Shown here one piece after another: positions 1 through 5,426 of a stretch of DNA of 5,426 nucleotides. This DNA is from Euryarchaeota archaeon UBA13 (lineage in GTDB: Archaea > Thermoplasmatota > Poseidoniia > Poseidoniales > Poseidoniaceae). Under the pieces are notes generated by a model. That model had not been told where the DNA came from and ran no database searches. It worked only from the letters and a program-made list of their open reading frames with translations. How positions within the stretch are numbered: position 1 is the first letter of the stretch; each line of letters begins with the position of its first letter. A program made the translations under genes and the position numbers. The stretch covers positions 1 through 5,426 of the forward strand of contig DAHU01000059.1 of the NCBI GenBank assembly GCA_002495945.1, in the 5' to 3' direction.

Positions 1-1068
1 GATGTTGGTCCAGAATATTACCATACCTTTGACATAACTACCACAGTGACTGCAGGATTGATTACAATTGTTGCAGAAATGGTTGATGAGAGTTTTAACA
101 ATCAGCAACTGTCTTGGACTGAGCGAAGTCTTGACGCTCAATCTCCAGAATTGACTATATATTCACCTTCTGCTCTATCAGATGGCTCGAAATACCTAGC
201 AAAAGAAACCATTACGGTCTATGCAGGAGCTAGTGATGATGTTGAAATAGAACTCATACAGTACAAATTTACATCTAATGTTGGTACTAGTTCACAATCA
301 GTTGATTCTTGGATAACACCAGAAACCTTGGAAGATGTTTACGGGGATGGTAGTGCGTTTGTATTCATGGAAGAATATAGTGCTGGGAATTTTAACAACG
401 GAGTACATGCTGTAACGGTAAGAGCGATTGATTCAGCGGGTAATGAAGTGGTCAAAGAAGTTAGATTCGTCGTTGATTATTGTTACAACAATATAGATGG
501 GACTACAAATTGTGAGTACGTACAATCAATCGAACCCGCACCGGAACCAATAGTCGTTGAACCATCATTTTCCGACCCGCCGTACCTCTTTGTTTGGATA
601 TCCTCTGGTATTGCTTTTATCTCGATTATATTGATGATTCTCGTAATCAGTGCGGGTATGAAAGGACCGAAAAAGAAGAAATCAGATGACGATTATGATG
701 ATGATGATTGGATGTCTGAATTCATTGGGACAACACAAGATGTCGATATGGATTCAATAACTAATACTACTAAATCGGTACCACAGGAAGAGGAAAAAGA
801 AGTTCCTGAGTTAGAGGAAGAAGCGGAAGACGATCCATTCTCAGTAAATGTTGTACAGCGTAAAGCGCGAAGAACTAAGTCAAAACCAGAGCCTGAACCA
901 GAGCCAGAGGAAGACGATGAAGCATTCTTTGGTCTAGATGATGATGAGTTCGATGACGAAGAAGAAGTCGAAGAAAAGCCAAAGCCAAGAAGAAAAGTTG
1001 GCCGCCGTTCAGCCCCAAGAAATGCACCAAAGCGCCGACCTACCAGACGAAGCAAATCAGAGGATTGA
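1..1068 (+). CDS. Surface protein with Ig-like domains, C-terminal membrane anchor and charged cytoplasmic tail (5' end missing)
   Basis: The reading frame is open from base 1, so this is the last 355 residues of a larger protein; the GTG at 46 has no support as a start. Residues 1 to about 55 look like the end of one beta-sandwich repeat. Residues about 55-160 form another, ending in a strand pattern (VRAIDSAGNEVVKEVRFVVD) typical of bacterial/archaeal Ig-like or cadherin-like extracellular modules. Two cysteines (161 and 171) close to the membrane could form a disulfide. A proline/glutamate linker leads to one hydrophobic helix at about 196-218 (nt 586-654), followed by KGPKKKK, a stop-transfer signal that places the C-terminus in the cytoplasm. 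The 137-residue tail has Asp/Glu runs, a PEPEPEP repeat (296-302), a strongly acidic block (303-325) and an Arg/Lys-rich end (326-352). The topology is well supported. The ligand or function is unknown; adhesion, cell-envelope or substrate-binding roles are all possible. Confidence 0.85.
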   Translation, partial: DVGPEYYHTFDITTTVTAGLITIVAEMVDESFNNQQLSWTERSLDAQSPELTIYSPSALSDGSKYLAKETITVYAGASDDVEIELIQYKFTSNVGTSSQSVDSWITPETLEDVYGDGSAFVFMEEYSAGNFNNGVHAVTVRAIDSAGNEVVKEVRFVVDYCYNNIDGTTNCEYVQSIEPAPEPIVVEPSFSDPPYLFVWISSGIAFISIILMILVISAGMKGPKKKKSDDDYDDDDWMSEFIGTTQDVDMDSITNTTKSVPQEEEKEVPELEEEAEDDPFSVNVVQRKARRTKSKPEPEPEPEEDDEAFFGLDDDEFDDEEEVEEKPKPRRKVGRRSAPRNAPKRRPTRRSKSED

Positions 1069-1083
1069 TGGGCGAGGATACAG

Positions 1084-1105
1084 ATACCTCAATTAGGGTA
1101 TTTTT
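1084..1105 (+). terminator. Possible hairpin plus T-tract terminator or leader element
   Basis: ATACCT (1084-1089) can pair with GGGTAT (1096-1101), six pairs including one G-T wobble, around a 6-nt loop. The right arm runs into TTTTT (1101-1105). It lies 15 bp after the stop of the surface-protein gene, where an end of transcription would fit, but also only 12 bp before the antiporter start. Archaeal termination relies mainly on the T-tract, so five Ts is weak evidence. If transcription reads through, the same structure would sit in the antiporter leader. Confidence 0.3.
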
Positions 1106-1117
1106 CCTCACCGATAC

Positions 1118-2278
1118 ATGGCAGACAATGCAGAGCACAGTGGTAACGACGAATCTGTGGTGATGACCGAACATGCAATGGAATCCATTCTTGATGCCTT
1201 TAATCCATTCAAGAACAAATTAAATTGGCTATTGATAGCCATGCCGCTGGCAATATTCTTCAATTATCAACATAATCTTACTATGGCGTTCCTATTTTCC
1301 ATGGTTTCGATAATGCCTCTTGCATTTTTGATGGGTAAGGGAACTGAGGAGATTGCCCTAAGAACCGGTGAAGCAATTGGCGGGTTCTTGAATGCAACCT
1401 TTGGCAATGCAGCAGAATTGATAATTGTCGGATTGGCAATTTATGCTGCTTCAAATGACCCTGAAATCGTAGGAACCATGGTAACGGTGACTCAAGCATC
1501 TCTTATCGGTTCTATCCTAGGCAACATGTTACTGGTGCTTGGACTAGCACTATTGTGGGGCGGCCTCAAGCATAAGGAGCAGACTTTCAATAGCGATGCA
1601 ATCCAAATGAATGGTACGTTGTTATTACTTGCAGTTGTCGCTTTCATAATACCAAGTGCATTACAATATTCTGGCGGGACATTTTCTGATGTTGAAAACA
1701 TCTCGCAATATGCTGCAATCGTGTTGTTGATAATTTACGGTCTTGCATTGCTATTCCAACTTAAGACTCACGCGCATGTATTTGCAACCGAACCAGGGCA
1801 CGGACATCATGAAGATCCTACAATGACTAATCAAAATGCATGGATTCTGCTAATCTTAGCAACCGTATTAGTTGCTTGGATGGCGCATATTTTAGTTCAC
1901 AGTTTAGAAGCAGCCGTTGTCGAATGGGGAATGCCTGAACTGTTTATTGGCGTAATTTTGTTACCATTCTTTGGTAATGCAGCAGAGCATTTTACTGCGG
2001 TAATTGTGGCTGGCAAGAATAAGATGGATTTATCGATCGCAATTGCAGTGGGAAGTAGCGTACAAATCGCCCTTTTCGCAGCGCCTGCTATGATTTTATT
2101 CGCGTGGGCATTAGGAGTGCCACTCACCCTCGAGTTCGGAATGTTAGAGACGGCAGCAACCTTTGTTTCTGTGCTAGTAGTAAATTCAATTCTCGCCGAC
2201 GGCAAATCAAATTGGTTAGAGGGTGTAATGCTGTTAGGAAGTTATGTTATTCTTGCTTTGGCATTTTTACAATTATAG
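1118..2278 (+). CDS. cax: Ca2+/H+ antiporter, CAX family (cation/proton exchanger)
   Basis: This is a 386-residue integral membrane protein, full length for microbial CAX proteins, predicted to export Ca2+ (possibly other divalent cations) in exchange for protons across the cytoplasmic membrane. It has two inverted halves, each with the family's core motif: GNAAEL at 97-101 (key E100) and GNAAEH at 287-291 (key E290), the acidic residues that bind the cation in this family. Other family signatures are QASLIGSILGNMLLVLG (126-142) and GSSVQIALF (312-320). About 11 hydrophobic helices begin near residue 36. The first 35 residues are polar and acidic. The central loop (216-238) separating the halves is histidine-rich (H218, H220, H228, H230, H231). 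ATG 1118 is the first start after an in-frame TAG at 1094. No Shine-Dalgarno sequence precedes it, so initiation is probably leaderless or SD-independent. Family assignment is secure; ion specificity is inferred. Confidence 0.95.
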   Translation: MADNAEHSGNDESVVMTEHAMESILDAFNPFKNKLNWLLIAMPLAIFFNYQHNLTMAFLFSMVSIMPLAFLMGKGTEEIALRTGEAIGGFLNATFGNAAELIIVGLAIYAASNDPEIVGTMVTVTQASLIGSILGNMLLVLGLALLWGGLKHKEQTFNSDAIQMNGTLLLLAVVAFIIPSALQYSGGTFSDVENISQYAAIVLLIIYGLALLFQLKTHAHVFATEPGHGHHEDPTMTNQNAWILLILATVLVAWMAHILVHSLEAAVVEWGMPELFIGVILLPFFGNAAEHFTAVIVAGKNKMDLSIAIAVGSSVQIALFAAPAMILFAWALGVPLTLEFGMLETAATFVSVLVVNSILADGKSNWLEGVMLLGSYVILALAFLQL

Positions 2279-2282
2279 GTGA
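2278..2282 (+). promoter_or_regulatory. Shine-Dalgarno site GGTGA overlapping the antiporter stop codon
   Basis: GGTGA matches the anti-Shine-Dalgarno end of 16S rRNA and lies 6 nt before the ATG at 2289. Its first G is the last base of the antiporter TAG (2276-2278). This placement fixes the start of the downstream gene and suggests that both genes are translated from one message, with ribosomes ending on the antiporter close enough to re-initiate. Confidence 0.6.
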
Positions 2283-2288
2283 TAGCCT

Positions 2289-2822
2289 ATGAATATCAAT
2301 AGTAAATTCGGTGCTGGATTAATCGTTGTCGCCATATTAATTACAGCCATTGGAAGTATTGGCATCACTACGAAAGACTCAGCTGAGGACATACCAACAC
2401 CAAATGTGCAAGGCTCAGTATACTTTTCAGATGAGCCCGCAAGATCAAATCCTCTTGCCTTGTTCATTTCAGCCAATGCAGAGATCACTTGGGACCGCGA
2501 GGAAGTGTTCTTGGTTGTCGCCGATGAAGACAAAAAGCAACAATGTAACGGGTTGAGTTTCATTGAAAGGATGAATCAAAATGGTGAGACATGTACCTCT
2601 AGGGACAATGAGTTTGAGGCAGTTGGGGATGATAACGAGTCTGGATTTATTTGGTCGGTGGAATCTGGTGAATATTACTTTGGAATCGGAAGTTTTCAAG
2701 ACCTATCATCAGATTTTGAATTAAATGTCGATTATGAAGTAAAGATGACATTGTCGCCTGCAGGTTATTTTGCCACATTTTTGATGCTCATCAGTGGTGT
2801 TGTGCTAAACAAATATCAGTGA
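2289..2822 (+). CDS. Uncharacterised small membrane protein, N- and C-terminal helices around a beta-rich ectodomain
   Basis: I do not recognise this 177-residue protein. Residues 8-27 form a hydrophobic helix (membrane anchor or uncleaved signal). Residues 30-155 are polar, acidic and rich in alternating beta-type segments, including a Gly/Tyr-rich strand SGEYYFGIGSF (126-136). Residues 157-173 form a second hydrophobic segment, followed by a short NKYQ end. The likely topology is two helices with the middle domain outside the membrane. Cysteines 86 and 102 could form a disulfide, which would fit an extracellular location. The start is set by GGTGA six bases upstream. It lies 10 bp after the antiporter gene and probably shares its transcript, so an accessory role near that transporter is conceivable but unproven. 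It ends exactly where the convergent amidohydrolase gene ends. It is a credible gene because of its ribosome site, its membrane-protein pattern and the lack of any better frame here. Confidence 0.75.
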   Translation: MNINSKFGAGLIVVAILITAIGSIGITTKDSAEDIPTPNVQGSVYFSDEPARSNPLALFISANAEITWDREEVFLVVADEDKKQQCNGLSFIERMNQNGETCTSRDNEFEAVGDDNESGFIWSVESGEYYFGIGSFQDLSSDFELNVDYEVKMTLSPAGYFATFLMLISGVVLNKYQ

Positions 2823-4082
2823 TTACTCTACGCCTTCATAGTAAGAATTTACCGATTCGTTAAGGTTGTTTAGCGCAGCTTCTTCATCGATAGTTTTGGT
2901 AACTCCATCAAGCCTGATATTGTTGCCGTCAACCCACATATCTAGACATCTTGCGCCATTGAATACCAAATTTGCAATGTGGCGATTATTCGCTCGTCCT
3001 CGTGGATACATGCGTAAATCATCAAGGTCCCATGCCACCCAATCTTGACTGTCTTTGGTAACCATGGCGAATACTTCTTTCGCGGGTAGAAGTGTTGGGT
3101 CCCAGTGGTCATGTCGCTGTACAAGAGCCGCAGTCCTCGCCTCAGCTAAGACATTCAATCCATTTCCTGAGGATGCAGCGCCATCGGTTCCGATTCTAAC
3201 ATCAACTCCTTCGGCTTGATATGCCGGCAGGGATAAGGTTCCACCACAAGCTAACTTCATGTTTGACGATGGGCAATGCACCGCAGTTGCAGAATGCTGT
3301 TTCAGTATTCTTATCTCATTTTTCTTAACCCAACTAGCATGTGCACAAACCGTTCCGGGCTTGAAAAACTCAATACTGTCGAGATACTCAACAGGGTATT
3401 TTCCGGTTTTTTCATAACATTCGGCAATTTCTTTTCGAGTTTCACTGACGTGGATATGGAGTCTACCCTTGCGTTTTTCAGCAAGCTCTGACGCCCTGAT
3501 AAGAGTCTCTTCACTACACAAATATACCGAATGGGTTGCAATTGCGTACTGGATTCGATTCTCAGCCTTTTGTTTAGCAAGCAATGAATCCAGCTCATCT
3601 AAGGCAGAGTTGGCATTTGGGTGTGAAGGCAAAGCAAAGTCACTAACCGGTCCACCAATCAACCCTCTAATTCCGGCTTCTTCAAGCACTTGACCGGTTA
3701 CTGCCGGATAGAAGTACATGTCCGCTGCAAAACTACAGCCTGTGGCGATTAATTCACAGGCAGCAGCGGTAGCGCCTACATTGACATACTCGGGATTCAA
3801 CTTTGCTTCGGTAGGGAAAATTGCTTCATTGAGCCAACGGTCCAATGGGTATCCATCACTGAAATCACGAGCATTTAGTTGCATTGCTAGATGGGTGTGC
3901 CAATTTTGTAATGAGCGAGTAAGCAACTTGTTCGAGCCATCAATGACTTGTCTGACATCTTCATCACCATTTGACAATGTCCAGGAACCGTCATCATGAA
4001 TTAGCACATCGCCAATATGCTTCTGCCCTTGATCATCATACAACACAGTATTAGTGTAGCGTGCTGCATATTCTGAGGTCAT
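2823..4082 (-). CDS. Amidohydrolase, MTA/SAH deaminase (MtaD)-like metal-dependent hydrolase
   Basis: This is a 419-residue cytoplasmic TIM-barrel amidohydrolase related to 5-methylthioadenosine/S-adenosylhomocysteine deaminases and chlorohydrolase-type enzymes. These use one divalent metal to deaminate purine nucleosides or related heterocycles. Metal ligands are all present, numbered from the chosen start: HxH (H62, H64), H211 and D300 (in GTDGAAS). Also present are H184 (THSVYLCS), catalytic-type E214 (HVSET), H248 (CAHASW) and the HCPSSNMKL motif (269-277). The usual PGLVN before HxH is replaced by TRSLQN, and about 20 residues of the usual GA..LG..iGsle.GkkAD segment are missing near residues 342-347. 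An ATG at 4091 would add three residues, but GAGGA abuts it directly and lies 9 nt from the ATG at 4082, so 4082 is preferred. It follows pgk on the same strand after 39 bp, probably in an operon. Family is secure; substrate is not. SAH/MTA or 5'-deoxyadenosine deamination is the best guess, as in the salvage of S-adenosylmethionine by-products. Confidence 0.92.
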   Translation of the reverse strand: MTSEYAARYTNTVLYDDQGQKHIGDVLIHDDGSWTLSNGDEDVRQVIDGSNKLLTRSLQNWHTHLAMQLNARDFSDGYPLDRWLNEAIFPTEAKLNPEYVNVGATAAACELIATGCSFAADMYFYPAVTGQVLEEAGIRGLIGGPVSDFALPSHPNANSALDELDSLLAKQKAENRIQYAIATHSVYLCSEETLIRASELAEKRKGRLHIHVSETRKEIAECYEKTGKYPVEYLDSIEFFKPGTVCAHASWVKKNEIRILKQHSATAVHCPSSNMKLACGGTLSLPAYQAEGVDVRIGTDGAASSGNGLNVLAEARTAALVQRHDHWDPTLLPAKEVFAMVTKDSQDWVAWDLDDLRMYPRGRANNRHIANLVFNGARCLDMWVDGNNIRLDGVTKTIDEEAALNNLNESVNSYYEGVE

Positions 4083-4091
4083 AATAGTCAT

Positions 4092-4096
4092 TCCTC
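4092..4096 (-). promoter_or_regulatory. Shine-Dalgarno site GAGGA deciding the amidohydrolase start
   Basis: On the minus strand GAGGA (4096 to 4092) directly touches the first in-frame ATG (4091), leaving no spacer. It is 9 nt from the second ATG (4082), a normal spacing. The second ATG is therefore the more likely start. The remainder of the pgk-amidohydrolase gap (to 4121) contains an AT-rich TTAAATAATC on the minus strand (4124 to 4115). That could be a weak internal TATA element, but it overlaps the pgk stop codon and is not called. Confidence 0.5.
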
Positions 4097-4121
4097 GGGT
4101 TGAGGGTAATGGCTTGATTAT

Positions 4122-5384
4122 TTAATTGTCAGTAATGGTTTGAGAGATTTTTAATTTGAATTTCTCAGCACTATATTCTAGACTAGCAATGCCGGGTAAG
4201 ATGCGTCCGGCTAAGTAATTTAGACATGCGCCACCACCAGTTGATAAGTGGCCCATTTTATCGTTAAGTCCTCGATTCATAATCAGGGTAGCAGTGTGGC
4301 CACCCCCTACCACTACGTAGCCATTAGATTCAGCGCAAGCATTCAACATCTCGATGGTTCCAAGAGCAAAATCAGTCAATTCAAAAACACCTGCAGGTCC
4401 GTTAAGAATGATTGTTCCAGCACTTTTTATGGCGGCGGATAGTGCCATAGTAGAATTGATTCCAATGTCAAAAATTGGTGCCTCAATCGGTAGTTCCCCT
4501 ATGGCTAGGTCAACTCGATTATCTTCAACATTAGCCGCTAAATCTGTTGGAAGTACGATTTGCTGTCTAAAATCATTGAGCATCGCTTTTGCGGTTTCGA
4601 CGGTTTTATGATAAGAATCTCCCAGTTCATTAACCAAGAAATCGTGATTTACCTTACCCAGGTCCACTCCTGAATATTCGATGAGCAAATTTGCTACACC
4701 ACCAGTCGCCCATATTTCATCAGCGATACCCTTTCTTAGCATATTATCGGCAATTGAGATTGAGTCTTCGACTTTGATACCACCCACAACAGCGATACAA
4801 GGGCGATTTGGATTTTCTAATGCAATATCCAACGCATCAATTTCACGCTTCATCAATTCTCCCGCCACACATGGTAAGGTGTGAGTAAAACCAACTATCG
4901 ACGGGGTGTTCCGGTGAGCGCAAGCAAATGCATCATTGACAAAAATATCAACAACACTTGACAGACGTTGAATGATTTTAGTTTCCGCCATAGTCTCGAA
5001 ATTACCCTTTATTGAAACTTCCTCGGGATCCATTCTAACATTGTTGAGCATTAAGATGTCTCCATCTTCCATGCTCTCAATAGCTTTCATCGCTTTTTCA
5101 CCGTGAATGTCTTCAACCCACTTTACATTGCGACCCAGCACTCTACCGAGTTCTCTTGAATGGCCAAGAGTGTTAGTAAAATCCTTTTTCCCAGGCCTTG
5201 ACTGATGGGCTAGAATCACAACTTTTGATTTGGTCAGAAGATTGAGCGTTGGAATTATTGCGCGGATTCTGGTATCATCTAAGAATTCCTGGCTTTTTGG
5301 TTGAAGTGGACTATTAATATCAACTCTCACCAGCACGGTCTTGCTTTCGACATTAAAGTCGCGCAAGTTCATGACCCTTGCCAT
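4122..5384 (-). CDS. pgk: Phosphoglycerate kinase, archaeal type
   Basis: This is a 420-residue cytoplasmic enzyme that transfers phosphate between 1,3-bisphosphoglycerate and ADP, giving 3-phosphoglycerate and ATP, reversibly, in glycolysis and gluconeogenesis. The N-terminal domain carries the triose-phosphate site: VRVDINSP (R20, D22, N24), R39 in DDTRIR, HQSRPG (R63), NNVR (R117) and NDAFACAHR (H157, R158). The C-terminal nucleotide domain has GGIKVEDSI (K204), NGPAGVFE (N328, E335), VVGGGHT (359-364), STGGGA (381-386) and the closing LPGIASL. HQSRP, NGPAGVFE and GGGHT are archaeal-style variants. Length is normal and all expected active-site basic residues are present. One oddity is N114 where most family members have Glu (ENVR). 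ATG 5384 has only a weak GGA six bases upstream; an in-frame ATG at 5372 (residue 5) is the alternative. The gene probably heads an operon with the amidohydrolase. Confidence 0.97.
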   Translation of the reverse strand: MARVMNLRDFNVESKTVLVRVDINSPLQPKSQEFLDDTRIRAIIPTLNLLTKSKVVILAHQSRPGKKDFTNTLGHSRELGRVLGRNVKWVEDIHGEKAMKAIESMEDGDILMLNNVRMDPEEVSIKGNFETMAETKIIQRLSSVVDIFVNDAFACAHRNTPSIVGFTHTLPCVAGELMKREIDALDIALENPNRPCIAVVGGIKVEDSISIADNMLRKGIADEIWATGGVANLLIEYSGVDLGKVNHDFLVNELGDSYHKTVETAKAMLNDFRQQIVLPTDLAANVEDNRVDLAIGELPIEAPIFDIGINSTMALSAAIKSAGTIILNGPAGVFELTDFALGTIEMLNACAESNGYVVVGGGHTATLIMNRGLNDKMGHLSTGGGACLNYLAGRILPGIASLEYSAEKFKLKISQTITDN

Positions 5385-5410
5385 GTCTTATCCAAAGGTT
5401 GACAGTTTTT

Positions 5411-5420
5411 GATATCTTTC
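5411..5420 (-). promoter_or_regulatory. Candidate TATA element for pgk
   Basis: On the minus strand GAAAGATATC followed by AAAAA is an AT-rich, TATA-like element centred about 31 bp before the pgk ATG. With the usual archaeal TATA-to-start distance of 25-27 bp, transcription would begin a few bases before the ATG and give an almost leaderless message. That agrees with the poor ribosome site there. The match to the archaeal consensus is loose and the window ends six bases beyond it, so this is tentative. Confidence 0.25.
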
Positions 5421-5426
5421 TCCCGA

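Noticed and set aside
46..48. GTG as a start for the first gene
   Set aside because: The frame is open to base 1 and the sequence before GTG continues the same beta-strand pattern, so the gene simply begins outside the window.
693..1055. Minus-strand open frame of 120 codons opposite the surface-protein tail
   Set aside because: It encodes long Ser runs that are the mirror of the Asp/Glu-rich codons on the plus strand. The plus frame has a membrane helix and a coherent tail, so this is a low-complexity shadow.
1068..1163. 31-codon frame whose ATG overlaps the surface-protein TGA (TGATG)
   Set aside because: The overlap looks like translational coupling, but the peptide has no recognisable feature, crosses the hairpin candidate and runs into the antiporter gene in another frame.
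4089..4091. Upstream ATG as the amidohydrolase start
   Set aside because: The GAGGA ribosome site touches this ATG with no spacer but is ideally spaced for the ATG three codons later. It remains possible, and the difference is only three residues.
1..5426. Defence system, mobile element, CRISPR array or RNA gene
   Set aside because: No repeat array, transposase, integrase, nuclease or tRNA/rRNA-like stretch was seen. The whole window is accounted for by five closely packed genes, four of them in recognisable classes.

Overview
The window looks like ordinary chromosome from an uncultivated archaeon, most likely a marine Thermoplasmatota-type euryarchaeon (Marine Group II/III). The clearest evidence is the phosphoglycerate kinase, which has the archaeal signatures (HQSRP, NGPAGVFE, GGGHT) rather than the bacterial ones. 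Supporting points are a large surface protein anchored by one C-terminal membrane helix, moderately AT-rich DNA with closely packed genes, and sparse Shine-Dalgarno use (GGTGA or GAGGA in places, none elsewhere). The lineage is inferred from style, not from a marker gene.

Layout. Bases 1-2822 read rightward. First comes the 3' end of a surface protein with Ig-like beta-sandwich domains, a membrane anchor and a highly charged cytoplasmic tail (1-1068). A 49-bp gap follows, holding a possible hairpin plus T-tract. Next is a complete Ca2+/H+ (cation/proton) antiporter of the CAX family (1118-2278). Its stop codon overlaps the ribosome binding site of a small unrecognised two-helix membrane protein (2289-2822). 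Bases 2823-5384 read leftward: archaeal phosphoglycerate kinase (4122-5384) and then, 39 bp downstream of it, an amidohydrolase of the MTA/SAH deaminase (MtaD) family (2823-4082). The two blocks converge with no base between the stop codons at 2822/2823.

The genes probably form two short transcription units, antiporter plus small membrane protein and pgk plus amidohydrolase. The first pair may both act at the cytoplasmic membrane. The second joins central carbon metabolism to a nucleoside/S-adenosylmethionine by-product deaminase and may be only a housekeeping operon. I see no tRNA, rRNA, CRISPR, insertion sequence or integration site. No stretch above 50 bp lacks a gene. I found no convincing new multi-gene system. 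The most notable items are the uncharacterised protein linked to the antiporter, a short C-terminal deletion in the amidohydrolase relative to its family, and the zero-gap convergent junction.
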